Shown piece by piece: positions 1-7,457 of a stretch of DNA of 18,742 bases (the first letter of the stretch is position 1; each line of letters starts with the position of its first letter). A program made the position numbers and the translations under genes. The stretch spans positions 1 to 18,742 of the forward strand of contig CAZKRU010000079.1 of assembly GCA_964555235.1 (NCBI GenBank), in the 5' to 3' direction. The DNA is from CAZKRU01 sp964555235. Lineage in GTDB: Bacteria; Verrucomicrobiota; Verrucomicrobiia; Methylacidiphilales; CAMAQI01. Below the pieces are notes generated by a model, which did no database searches, was not told the DNA's origin, and saw nothing but the letters and a program-made list of their open reading frames with translations.

Positions 1-340
1 GAGTAAGGCATTGAGACTGAAGATGACTAATAATTAACATCATGACACCTTTTTCTGACTCTATCAATCGCATCACGCCTATCGAGAGACACCTTCTTGG
101 CCTAAGAAGCATTGATTCGAAAAACGGAAAAAGGGGGCATGACCTTTGCTCCCAGCAAAGAACATACGATGAGGGCGCCGTTCCGCTCTCTCTCAACCCA
201 AAGCCGCGGCGGGTTCATCGTCCGTCAGCTGACGGACCGCCAATTCTTAAGGCTATTTCGCAATGGTGGCTAAAATTAAAGATTGACGGAACAAAACGGT
301 TTCCCTTGACTGGCGGGCTCTTATTTACTTGGAGGAGATT
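1..340. other. Non-coding, hairpin-rich region upstream of rplY
   Basis: I find no convincing gene in these 340 bases. Reading frames across the region are short or run into rplY in the wrong frame. The sequence holds several short inverted repeats: CTTCTT/AAGAAG at 93-98 and 104-109, CTTTGCT/AGCAAAG at 144-150 and 154-160 around a CCC loop, and a perfect 18-bp palindrome at 220-237. A weak promoter-like pair lies at 247-252 (TTAAGG) and 271-276 (TAAAAT) with an 18-nt spacer. The region may be a structured 5' leader of the ribosomal-protein operon or hold the end of an upstream unit. No tRNA could be completed: the 144-160 hairpin looks like an anticodon arm, but no T-arm follows. Confidence 0.5.
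220..237. repeat. 18-bp perfect palindrome in the rplY leader
   Basis: GTCCGTCAGCTGACGGAC reads the same on both strands. It lies about 100 bp upstream of the rplY start and just after a GC-rich stretch containing GCCGCGGC (203-210), which is flanked by AACCC (195-199) and GGGTT (211-215). It could be a dimeric-protein operator or, with part of its centre as the loop, an RNA hairpin. No T-run follows, so a classical terminator is unlikely. Confidence 0.55.
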
Positions 341-1045
341 ATGGCAAAGACTGTAGCATTAAAAGGATCGGTGAGAACAGAACTCGGACGTCGTGGCGCC
401 CGTGTGACGCGGAGTATGGGATTAATTCCCGGCGTCATTTACGGAAAGCGTGGCACCCGTGCCTTGCAGTTCAACGAGAAGGAGTTGGGAACCATTTTGC
501 TGGATGCGATTGGCGGAAACGTCCTCGTGGATCTGGAACTGGAAGACGGCGGAAAAAAGAATCAGCATTTGGCGTTGATTCAGGACATTCAAGTCGATCC
601 GCTCGAAGACAATGTGCTTCATGTCGATTTGCACGAAGTCGCTCGTGACGAGAAGCTGCATGCCGAAGTGCGTGTGGTGGAAGTTGGCGAGCCGGTCGGT
701 GCGAAAGCGGGCGGGCTTCTCGAGCTCGTGATCCGTCACTTGCGCGTCGAATGTTTGCCTCAAGATCTTCCGGATGACATCAAGGTTGACGTTAGCAAGC
801 TTGAAATTGGTCAGGCGATTCATGTGGGTGAGATTGCACTTCCTCCGGGAGTGACGGTGCTCAACCAAAAAGATCTTCCGGTATTTACGGTATTGGCTCC
901 TGCGGTTGAAGAAGTTGCCGCTCCTGCGGCGACCGAAGTCAAGCAGCCTGAAGCGATCAAGGAAAAGAAGCCGGCGGACGGCGCTGCTGCGGCGGCTCCT
1001 GCGGCGGCCGATAAGGGCAAGGCGGACGCCAAAGCCAAGAAATAA
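341..1045 (+). CDS. rplY: 50S ribosomal protein L25 (long CTC/TL5 form)
   Basis: This is bL25, which binds 5S rRNA in the large ribosomal subunit. The 234-residue product is the long form. An N-terminal 5S-binding beta-barrel domain (roughly residues 1-90, with the typical RTELGRRGARVTRSMGLIPG opening and VIYG) is followed by a TL5-type C-terminal domain (about 95-185). It ends in a low-complexity Ala/Lys/Pro tail of some 40 residues. The ATG at 341 is chosen because GGAGGAG at 331-337 sits just upstream; an in-frame TTG at 329 would place this ribosome-binding site inside the gene. pth follows after three bases. The rplY-pth pair is common in bacteria. The tail probably lies at the ribosome surface, which is an inference. 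Confidence 0.95.
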   Translation: MAKTVALKGSVRTELGRRGARVTRSMGLIPGVIYGKRGTRALQFNEKELGTILLDAIGGNVLVDLELEDGGKKNQHLALIQDIQVDPLEDNVLHVDLHEVARDEKLHAEVRVVEVGEPVGAKAGGLLELVIRHLRVECLPQDLPDDIKVDVSKLEIGQAIHVGEIALPPGVTVLNQKDLPVFTVLAPAVEEVAAPAATEVKQPEAIKEKKPADGAAAAAPAAADKGKADAKAKK

Positions 1046-1048
1046 ACG

Positions 1049-1621
1049 GTGGCATTTCGCTTGGTGGTTGGACTGGGAAATCCCGGTTTTCGCTACGAAG
1101 AAACCCGTCACAACGTTGGGTTCTCCGTGGTGGATCATCTGGCAAAGGCGGGGGGATGGAGTTTTCATTCTGAAGCCTTGGGGTCGGTAGAAGCCGCTCG
1201 GGTTCCTGAGGGGTGGCTCATGAAGCCGCAAGGTTACATGAATTGCAGTGGTGAGGCGGTGGCGGCATGGATTCGGTACTACAAGATTCCTGCGGAAGCG
1301 GTTTTGGTGGTGGTCGATGATGTGGCGGTGGCGTTGGGAACGCTGCGATTGAGGGGAGCAGGTTCGTGCGGGGGGCACAATGGTCTGCGGTCGATGGAAG
1401 AGGCGCTCGGGAGTGATCAGTATGCGCGCCTTCGGTGCGGGGTCGGGCCCTGTCCGGAAAATCGGCCTTTGGAAGTTTTCGTGCTGGAGCGTTTTTCAGA
1501 AGTGGAACGCCCGGTGGCGGAGCGGATGGTGAAGCGAGCGGCGGAAGCGGTTCGATGTTGCCAGACGGAGGGGATGGAGATAGCAATGAACACTTTTAAC
1601 CGGAAGATGGAGGAAGTATGA
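1049..1621 (+). CDS. pth: Peptidyl-tRNA hydrolase
   Basis: This enzyme cleaves the ester bond of peptidyl-tRNAs released from stalled ribosomes and so recycles tRNA in the cytoplasm. The 190-residue length is normal for the family. Family motifs are present: GLGNPG (residues 8-13), the catalytic His21 in TRHNVGF, Asn65 in KPQGYMNCSG, Asp90 in VVVDDV, and GGHNGL (108-113) holding the substrate-binding Asn111. The GTG start at 1049 lies three bases after the rplY stop, which suggests translational coupling. The stop overlaps the rpsF start as ATGA at 1618-1621. All key residues are intact, so the enzyme should be active. Confidence 0.96.
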   Translation: MAFRLVVGLGNPGFRYEETRHNVGFSVVDHLAKAGGWSFHSEALGSVEAARVPEGWLMKPQGYMNCSGEAVAAWIRYYKIPAEAVLVVVDDVAVALGTLRLRGAGSCGGHNGLRSMEEALGSDQYARLRCGVGPCPENRPLEVFVLERFSEVERPVAERMVKRAAEAVRCCQTEGMEIAMNTFNRKMEEV

Positions 1622-1929
1622 ATTTTTACGAAGGACTGTTTGTCCTGGACATTCAAGGTAAGGACGAAGGACTCAAAGAGGCATTGACCTCGGTTGAGAA
1701 AGAAATTACGTCGCTCGGCGGCAAGGTCAAGGGAACCCAGAAGATGGACAAGCGTCGCTTTGAGCGGATTGCCGGAAATCTGGACTCTGGATTTTACGTC
1801 AACATTCAGTTTCAATTGGATCCCGCCAAGGTGGATGCGTTGAACAAAAAGCTGAAGCTGAACGAAGTCGTTTACCGTCAATTTTACATTCGCAAGGAAG
1901 AGTTCGCCGAGATGGCGGTCGCTTCTTAA
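1618..1929 (+). CDS. rpsF: 30S ribosomal protein S6
   Basis: This is bS6, a primary component of the small-subunit platform that normally partners S18. The 103-residue product shows the ferredoxin-like fold: the MNFYEGLFVLD first strand, a helix with VEKEITSLGGKV, the central KRRFERIAG segment, a GFYVNIQFQLD strand, and the closing LNEVVYRQFYIRKEE. It lacks the acidic C-terminal extension of the E. coli protein. Its ATG overlaps the pth stop (ATGA), and GGAGGAAG in the end of pth provides a ribosome-binding site at about 1608-1615. rpsR, which usually sits near rpsF, is not in this window. Confidence 0.95.
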   Translation: MNFYEGLFVLDIQGKDEGLKEALTSVEKEITSLGGKVKGTQKMDKRRFERIAGNLDSGFYVNIQFQLDPAKVDALNKKLKLNEVVYRQFYIRKEEFAEMAVAS

Positions 1930-1956
1930 TTTGCGGAAAATTCCCGGGAAACTGAT

Positions 1957-2433
1957 ATGCCCGATCTGAACCGAGTCATGCTGATGGGGAACCTGACCCG
2001 TGATCCCGAAGTTCGCTACACCCCCAAGGGGACGGCGGTCGGGGATCTGGCGATGGCGATTAATCAGTCATTTCGAGGTCAGGACGGTCAGGCGCGCGAG
2101 GAAGTTTGTTACGTTGATGTCGTCACGTGGGGACGTCAGGCGGAAACTTGCAAAGAGTACCTGACGAAGGGCTCTCCGGTTTTTGTCGAAGGGCGGTTGC
2201 AATTGGATCAGTGGGAGACGAAAGAAGGGGAAAAGCGGAGCCGACTTCGGGTTCGGGCTGAGCGCATTCAATTTTTAGGTCGTCCCCGCCAAGGATCGAC
2301 TCCGGGAGGCGCTCCTTCGGGTGGGGCTGCTGCTTCGTCCCATGGAGAGTCGGCACCGGCGCGTGGGGCGCAACCGGCGTCGGTTGCAGAAGAGCATTTT
2401 GATCATCCTCCCGACGATGATATTCCATTTTAA
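1957..2433 (+). CDS. ssb: Single-stranded DNA-binding protein
   Basis: SSB coats single-stranded DNA during replication, repair and recombination. The 158-residue product starts with the OB-fold domain (about residues 1-108): LNRVMLMGNLTRDPEVRYTP, then VCYVDVVTWGRQAETCKEYL and VFVEGRL. A Gly/Ser/Ala/Pro-rich linker follows, and the acidic tip DDDIPF at the end recruits partner proteins. Length and domain order match the usual tetrameric bacterial SSB. No strong Shine-Dalgarno sequence is visible before ATG 1957. It sits between rpsF and rplI, as in other bacteria where ssb is embedded in this ribosomal operon. Confidence 0.96.
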   Translation: MPDLNRVMLMGNLTRDPEVRYTPKGTAVGDLAMAINQSFRGQDGQAREEVCYVDVVTWGRQAETCKEYLTKGSPVFVEGRLQLDQWETKEGEKRSRLRVRAERIQFLGRPRQGSTPGGAPSGGAAASSHGESAPARGAQPASVAEEHFDHPPDDDIPF

Positions 2434-2469
2434 AGTAGTTGGTAAAGAAGAACGAGAAAGGAAGAGGTT

Positions 2470-3030
2470 ATGCAGGTTGAAGTTATTCTGAATACAAAGG
2501 TCGAGGGATTGGGTGCGGAAGCGGATCTCGTGAAGGTTCGTCCCGGGTATGCCCGTAACTTTCTTTTCCCGCAAGGGATGGCGGCTCCCGCCACGTCTGC
2601 TTCCAAAAAGCAGGTCGAACTTCTCAAGAAGAAACGTGCTGAGCGCGAAGCCAAGGAGTTGAACGATGCTCAGGAGTACGCAGGAAAGTTGAGCAAGGTC
2701 AAATTGACCTTTGTTCTCACTGCGGGAACTCAAGACAAGGTTTTCGGATCCGTCACAGCACAAGACATTGCGAACCGGCTTAAGGAGCAAGGTCACGAAG
2801 TGGATAAGCGCAAGATCGAACTCGCGCGTGGAATCAAGGATCTCGGCGAGCACGAAGTCGTCATCAAACTTCACTCCGATATTACGGCGAAGATCACGGT
2901 GATCACCGAAAGTCCTGCCAAGGAAGAAGCTCCGGTCCGTCCTGCGAAGAAACCTCGTGGCAAGGCGGATGCGGAAGAGGCTCCGAAGGCTGAGAAGAAG
3001 TCCAAAAAGAGCGATAAAAAATCTGAATAA
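2470..3030 (+). CDS. rplI: 50S ribosomal protein L9 with Lys-rich tail
   Basis: This is bL9, which binds 23S rRNA and spans two domains across the ribosome surface. The product is 186 residues, about 35 longer than the usual L9. The N-terminal domain is clear (MQVEVILNTKVEGLGAEADL, then VRPGYARNFLFPQGMA). A connecting helix rich in Lys/Glu follows (about residues 45-75), then the C-terminal domain (about 80-150; VFGSVTAQDIANRLKEQG). The extra tail is made mostly of Lys, Ala, Glu and Pro and ends KKSDKKSE. GGAAGAGG at 2460-2467 is the likely ribosome-binding site. It is the last gene of the translation operon. Confidence 0.95.
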   Translation: MQVEVILNTKVEGLGAEADLVKVRPGYARNFLFPQGMAAPATSASKKQVELLKKKRAEREAKELNDAQEYAGKLSKVKLTFVLTAGTQDKVFGSVTAQDIANRLKEQGHEVDKRKIELARGIKDLGEHEVVIKLHSDITAKITVITESPAKEEAPVRPAKKPRGKADAEEAPKAEKKSKKSDKKSE

Positions 3031-3039
3031 GATTTGGGC

Positions 3040-3067
3040 TTGACCATTTCTCTGAACCACTTCAGAG
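3040..3067 (+). promoter_or_regulatory. Possible promoter/hairpin between rplI and bamA
   Basis: The 103-bp gap holds a 7-bp inverted repeat CTCTGAA/TTCAGAG (3050-3056 and 3061-3067, 4-nt loop). A TTGACC box at 3040-3045 overlaps its left flank. No T-run directly follows the hairpin, so a strong intrinsic terminator is unlikely. The box lacks a good -10 at normal spacing. The hairpin may attenuate read-through or mark a processing point between the two operons. Confidence 0.25.
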
Positions 3068-3133
3068 TCTGGCGTTCCTCGGTTTTGTTTTAAATTAACG
3101 CAAGTACAAGGAACAGAACTTGAAAGGTAACTT

Positions 3134-5542
3134 TTGAAAGCTGGAACCGGAAAAAGTAAACTGAAGTGGTTGGCAATTCAAGCGGGAATTCTGCTGGTTG
3201 TCTGTGGATCGCTGGCTCCTGTAATGGGACAAGCGAGTGCTCCGGCTGTTGCTCCTGCCAAGGAGAAGCAAAAAAAAGTTGTTGAAGCTCCTTCTTCGAA
3301 CTCTTCCGTTGCTCAGGGAGCGGTGGTCAAGGAAGTCGAAGTTGTTTATGTTGGGCCGAAGTCGGTCAATCGCAGTGTGATTCTTTCGAATATGCGGACG
3401 ACCATTGGTCAGCCGTACTCTCCAAACGCGGTGGAAGAAGATATTCGGACCCTTTACGCGACCGGATTTTTCACCAATCTTCGCATTACCGATGAACCGC
3501 TCGGCGATGGAGTGAAGATTACGGTCATTGTTCAGCCGAAACCGCTCATCAAAGAGATCGTCATCAACGGTTCGAAAAAACTTGGTGAGAAACGGGTTCG
3601 CAAGGAGACAAAGTCGAAGGTCGGAGACCCTCTCAGCGAGCAGCAGATTTCCGAGGATGCGGACAAAATCAAAGAGCTTTACCGCAATAAGGGCTTTAGT
3701 CGCATTGAAGTGACTTACAAAATTGATACGAACGAGGAATTTGGTCGTTCGGTCGTAACGTTTACGATTAACGAATCGGCCAAGGCCTATGTAACGCTCG
3801 TTCAGTTTATCGGAAATAAAAGTTTGACGGAAGAAGAGCTTCGCAAGCAGCTCAAGACCCGGAAGAAAAACTGGCTTTCGTTTATTAACAAGTCCGGTGT
3901 GATGAAGGACGATCAATTCCTTGAGGATAAGAAGAAGCTTAAGGAATATTACCAGAGCAAGGGCTACATCGACATGGAGATCAAGGACGTAAAGTTCGAG
4001 TATCCCAAGGAAGATGAGATGAGTGTCATTATCACGGTCTTTGAAGGAATTCAATATACGGTCGGAAAAGTGGACGTTCAGGGTGGGAAGCTTTTCAATC
4101 GCGAACAAATTCGGGGGCGTCTCAAGATGTTGGAGTCCCAAGTTTACTCGCCTCAAGGGATGGAAGCCGATGTCAAGGCGGTTCGTGATCTTTACGGTGA
4201 GAGGGGATACATTGATACGGATGTTAAGCCGGAGCGGCAGGCGAATGTTGAGAGCGGGAAGATTGATTTGGTTTACGCGGTGACCGAAGGACCTCAATCC
4301 TTTGTTGATAAGATCGTCATTCAGGGAAATAACCGGACGAAGGATAAGGTTTTGCGTCGTGAAGTGGCGCTGGCTCCGGGTGAGGTCTATGACAGCGTTC
4401 GTGCGGATGCGAGCAAGAAGCGCCTTGAGAATCTTGGATACTTTGAGAAGGTCGATATCAGTCCGCAGGACACGAATATTCCGAATCGCAAAAACATGGT
4501 CGTGACGGTTGAGGAAAAACGAACGGGATCGATAACCTTCGGGGTTGGATTCAGCTCGGTCGACAGTCTCTTGGGCTTTGTGGAACTCCAACAGGGAAAT
4601 TTTGATATCGCCAACTTCCCGTATTTCACAGGAGCCGGTCAAAAATTCCGAACCCGGGTTCAATACGGATTGCGTCGTAAAGATTTCCTGATCTCCTTCA
4701 CGGAGCCGTGGTTTATGAATCAGCGGCTCTCGCTTGGGTTTGACCTCTTTGCGAGCGAGAAGCAGTATTTGAGCAGCCTCTACGATCAACGAAATATTGG
4801 TGGCGCGGTACGCTTGGCAAAGCCGTTGGACCCGTTCTGGACGGCCTCAATGAAGTATCAGCTTGAAAACATTGAGCTTTTCCACTTTGACGACTCCGCT
4901 TCGACCGAGTTATTGCGTGAGAAGGGGGGGCGCTCGAAGAGTGCGGTGACGATGGCATTGACCTACGATACGCGGGATAATGTCTTTTTGACCCGTCGAG
5001 GCGAACGAGTTGAACTTTCAGGTGAAGTCGCGGGAGGTCCGCTTCTGGGACAAACGGATACTCACAAGCTGAGTATTGAAGGTCAGAAGTTTTTCCTTTT
5101 ACCCTATGACATTATCATGATGACTGGAGGATCGACCGGCGTGGTTGGACGTTATGACGATACGGCATTTGTTCCGATCTTTGACCGGTGGTTTATTGGT
5201 GGATCCCGCTCGGTGCGTGGATTTGATAATCGCGAAATCGGTCCCCGGGATTCCCGTGGGGAGCCGACCGGTGGTGCGACCTTCGGCTATGTAAATCTGG
5301 AATTGACCTTCCCGGTGATTGATCGGGTTCGATTTGCAGTCTTTACGGATGCTGGTTTTGTCGATCGTCAGTATATGCATTATGCCGATGTTCTGGATGA
5401 CTACCAAGCGGGCGCGGGAATTGGGCTTCGTCTGAACCTGCCGATTGGGCCGTTGCGACTGGATTTTGGTGTGCCGATCAAGGCGACCAAGGAAAACGAC
5501 TCATCGGGTAAGTTCCACTTTGACGTCGGTTATCAATTCTGA
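3134..5542 (+). CDS. bamA: Outer membrane protein assembly factor BamA
   Basis: BamA is the core of the BAM complex, which folds and inserts beta-barrel proteins into the outer membrane. The 802-residue product has a signal peptide (hydrophobic ILLVVCGSLAPV, likely cleaved near GQA-SA around residue 34). Five POTRA domains follow: roughly 66-139, 140-217, 218-308, 309-387 and 388-465. The 16-strand barrel runs from about 465 to the end. The lid-loop motif VRGF is at about residue 694, and the protein ends in Phe (HFDVGYQF), as expected for an outer-membrane barrel. The best start is TTG 3134, seven bases after AAAGG (3123-3127); no in-frame ATG precedes the signal peptide. ompH follows 19 bp downstream, forming an envelope-biogenesis operon. 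Confidence 0.96.
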   Translation: MKAGTGKSKLKWLAIQAGILLVVCGSLAPVMGQASAPAVAPAKEKQKKVVEAPSSNSSVAQGAVVKEVEVVYVGPKSVNRSVILSNMRTTIGQPYSPNAVEEDIRTLYATGFFTNLRITDEPLGDGVKITVIVQPKPLIKEIVINGSKKLGEKRVRKETKSKVGDPLSEQQISEDADKIKELYRNKGFSRIEVTYKIDTNEEFGRSVVTFTINESAKAYVTLVQFIGNKSLTEEELRKQLKTRKKNWLSFINKSGVMKDDQFLEDKKKLKEYYQSKGYIDMEIKDVKFEYPKEDEMSVIITVFEGIQYTVGKVDVQGGKLFNREQIRGRLKMLESQVYSPQGMEADVKAVRDLYGERGYIDTDVKPERQANVESGKIDLVYAVTEGPQSFVDKIVIQGNNRTKDKVLRREVALAPGEVYDSVRADASKKRLENLGYFEKVDISPQDTNIPNRKNMVVTVEEKRTGSITFGVGFSSVDSLLGFVELQQGNFDIANFPYFTGAGQKFRTRVQYGLRRKDFLISFTEPWFMNQRLSLGFDLFASEKQYLSSLYDQRNIGGAVRLAKPLDPFWTASMKYQLENIELFHFDDSASTELLREKGGRSKSAVTMALTYDTRDNVFLTRRGERVELSGEVAGGPLLGQTDTHKLSIEGQKFFLLPYDIIMMTGGSTGVVGRYDDTAFVPIFDRWFIGGSRSVRGFDNREIGPRDSRGEPTGGATFGYVNLELTFPVIDRVRFAVFTDAGFVDRQYMHYADVLDDYQAGAGIGLRLNLPIGPLRLDFGVPIKATKENDSSGKFHFDVGYQF

Positions 5543-5561
5543 GACGATCAACCTCTAAAAT

Positions 5562-6185
5562 ATGAGCATCAAGATGAAGAAATTAGCATTGTGGTTTACG
5601 GGGCTGCTGATGGCGGCGAACCTTTCGGCGGCAGAAATTAAAATTGCCGTGATCGATATGGATAAGACTTTCCGTGAGTACTATAAGACCAAAGAGGCCG
5701 AAGCGACGATCAACGAGCGCCGGGCTGCCTTTGAAAAAGATCTTCGCGATCAGATGGCGGACTATCAAAAGATGGTCGACGAGATTACCAAGTTGAAACA
5801 GTCTTCGGAAGACAAGACACTGGCGGAAGGCGTGCGCCAGGAGAAGATGAAGGCTTACGAGACGAAGGTTCAAGATATTCGGACGTTGGAAGCCAAGATC
5901 AATCAATTCAAGGCGCAGCGTGGACGTCAATTGGACGATCAATTTGTTCGGATGCGGAAAGGGATCATCGATGAAATCACAAAGCTCATTCAAGATTTTG
6001 GGGCCAAGGAAAAATACACCTTGGTGATGGATCGTAGTGGGATGTCGATGTATGGAGTTCCGGTCCTTCTTTACAGTCAAGACGTCAAGGATGTGACGGA
6101 TGAGATCATCAAGGGATTGAATGCGAGCAAGCCAGCGGGTAGCGCTGCAGCAGCTCCGGCTGCGCCCGCTCCTGCGAAGAAATAA
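5562..6185 (+). CDS. skp: OmpH/Skp-family periplasmic chaperone
   Basis: Skp-type proteins are trimeric periplasmic holdases that carry unfolded outer-membrane proteins toward BAM. The 207-residue product has a signal peptide (KKLALWFTGLLMAANLSAA, cleavage before EIKIAV). A short beta segment with AVIDMDKTF is followed by a long charged region (about residues 45-150) predicted to form the coiled-coil tentacles. It then returns to the body domain (YTLVMDRSG) and ends in an Ala/Pro-rich tail. The start may be ATG 5562 or ATG 5574, since neither has a clear ribosome-binding site; both give a functional signal peptide. The bamA-skp-lpxD order is widely conserved. Confidence 0.9.
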   Translation: MSIKMKKLALWFTGLLMAANLSAAEIKIAVIDMDKTFREYYKTKEAEATINERRAAFEKDLRDQMADYQKMVDEITKLKQSSEDKTLAEGVRQEKMKAYETKVQDIRTLEAKINQFKAQRGRQLDDQFVRMRKGIIDEITKLIQDFGAKEKYTLVMDRSGMSMYGVPVLLYSQDVKDVTDEIIKGLNASKPAGSAAAAPAAPAPAKK

Positions 6186-6188
6186 GCT

Positions 6189-7202
6189 GTGGAGTATTCG
6201 GTTCGGGAATTGGCCGCCCTCGTTGAGGGAACGGTCGAAGGAAACCCCGAACTTAGGGTCTCAGGGGTTGCGGATCTTCGCTCTGCTCAAACGGAACAAC
6301 TTTCCTTTCTCGGAAATGATAAATATCTTCCGGCCGCTCGAACCACGCGTGCGGGGGTGATTTTGATTGGACGGGAGTTTCAGGAAACTCTCCCGAGCAC
6401 TTTGATTCGAGTCGATTCGGCTTCTGCGGCCTTCACCAAAATCGCGGCGCTTTTTGCGCCTCAGCCCATTTCATACAAGCCCGGCGTGCATGCCTCTGCG
6501 GTGGTTGATCCGTCCGTGATCTTGGGTGAGGGGGTTTCCATTCAACCGCATGCGGTGATTGAGGCCGGAGCCAGAATCGGCGCGCGATCGGTGATCGGCT
6601 CGGGGAGTTATGTGGGGCACGGCTCCCTCCTTGGCGAAGATTGTTTGATCTATCCGCGAGTGGTCATTCGTGAGCGGTCGGTACTGGGGAATCGCATTAT
6701 TTTACACAGCGGTGTGGTGATCGGTTCCGATGGATTTGGTTATCAGATGGTTCAAGGGCGTCACGAAAAAATTCCTCAGCAAGGTTATGTTCAGATCGAT
6801 GACGATGTTGAGATTGGGGCAAATTCGACGATTGATCGAGGACGTTTTGACCGGACTTGGATTCAAGCGGGGGCCAAAATTGATAATCTGGTGATGATTG
6901 CCCATAATGTGGTCGTCGGGAAGCATTCAGTCCTGGTGGCTCAGTGTGGGATTTCGGGAAGTACCACCTTGGGGAATTACGTGACGATTGCGGGCCAGGC
7001 CGGATTGGTCGGACATATTCACGTGGGAGATCAGGCGGTGGTCACGGCGCAATCTGGGATTAGCAAGGATGTTGGCTCGAAAGAAGTGGTTGCGGGAAGA
7101 CACGCGGTTCCCCTTCGGGAGAGTCTTCGGATTGAAGCGCTGATTCGGAGATTGCCAGAGCTTTGGGAGCGCGTGAAGCAGTTGGAGAAAATGCAGGATT
7201 AA
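6189..7202 (+). CDS. lpxD: UDP-3-O-acylglucosamine N-acyltransferase LpxD
   Basis: LpxD adds the second acyl chain, from acyl-ACP, to UDP-3-O-acylglucosamine in lipid A synthesis. The 337-residue product has the N-terminal uridine-binding domain (about 1-95). A left-handed beta-helix of hexapeptide repeats follows (about 100-310; for example VVDPSVILGEGVSIQP and HAVIEAGARIG). The catalytic base is His239 in KIDNLVMIAHNVVVG, the same residue number as in E. coli. A C-terminal helix closes the protein (LRIEALIRRLPELWERVKQLE). The start is GTG 6189, three bases after the ompH stop, so coupling is likely. The usual fabZ/lpxC/lpxA neighbours do not follow. Confidence 0.96.
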   Translation: MEYSVRELAALVEGTVEGNPELRVSGVADLRSAQTEQLSFLGNDKYLPAARTTRAGVILIGREFQETLPSTLIRVDSASAAFTKIAALFAPQPISYKPGVHASAVVDPSVILGEGVSIQPHAVIEAGARIGARSVIGSGSYVGHGSLLGEDCLIYPRVVIRERSVLGNRIILHSGVVIGSDGFGYQMVQGRHEKIPQQGYVQIDDDVEIGANSTIDRGRFDRTWIQAGAKIDNLVMIAHNVVVGKHSVLVAQCGISGSTTLGNYVTIAGQAGLVGHIHVGDQAVVTAQSGISKDVGSKEVVAGRHAVPLRESLRIEALIRRLPELWERVKQLEKMQD

Positions 7203-7220
7203 GTTCGCAGGAATGATTGT

Positions 7221-7414
7221 CTCACACAAAGACACGAAGCTCACAAAGGGGGAATCCTTTGTGTTCGATCCTTTGGGTGACTCGTTCTTGGTTTCCCAAA
7301 ATAAAACCGGATTTCCTTTGTGAGCATTGTGCCCCTCTTCGCCCCCGCACCAAACCGGTCACGCCTCCGGCTGGAGAGTTTTTCTTTCGGAAGGGTTTTG
7401 TGCCTTTGTGTGAG
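7221..7414. repeat. Nested inverted-repeat element, CACNNAG heptad type (element 1)
   Basis: This element fills most of the 255-bp gap between lpxD and uppP. The left arm carries three heptads, CACAAAG (7225-7231), CACGAAG (7233-7239) and CACAAAG (7242-7248), at 8- and 9-nt spacing. Parts of it pair with three downstream segments. CTCACACAAAG (7221-7231) matches 7404-7414 perfectly. GCTCACAAAGG (7239-7249) matches 7315-7325 perfectly. CACAAAGG (7242-7249) matches 7256-7263 across a 6-nt loop. The nested arms look like a main hairpin with insertions or rearranged copies. It has the same grammar as the elements at 15326 and 18593. No open reading frame or terminator T-run is associated with it. 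Confidence 0.8.
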
Positions 7415-7457
7415 GAAATTGTTTTTTAGGGCTTCTTAACGATTGGAGGAGATTGCG

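Noticed and set aside
144..160. Anticodon-arm-like hairpin suggesting a tRNA-Gly(CCC)
   Set aside because: The 5-bp stem and CTCCCAG loop fit, but there is no T-arm, acceptor stem pairing or D-arm at the expected distances.
42..356. 104-codon frame upstream of and overlapping rplY
   Set aside because: It overlaps the rplY start in another frame, covers hairpins, and its product looks random and rich in Arg/Pro without a ribosome-binding site.
422..1378. Long minus-strand frame (318 codons) across rplY and pth
   Set aside because: It is antisense to two well-identified genes; its Arg/His-rich text is a shadow of their codon bias.
3095..4789. 564-codon minus-strand frame opposite bamA
   Set aside because: It lies antisense to the POTRA and early barrel region of a clear bamA and shows no family features.
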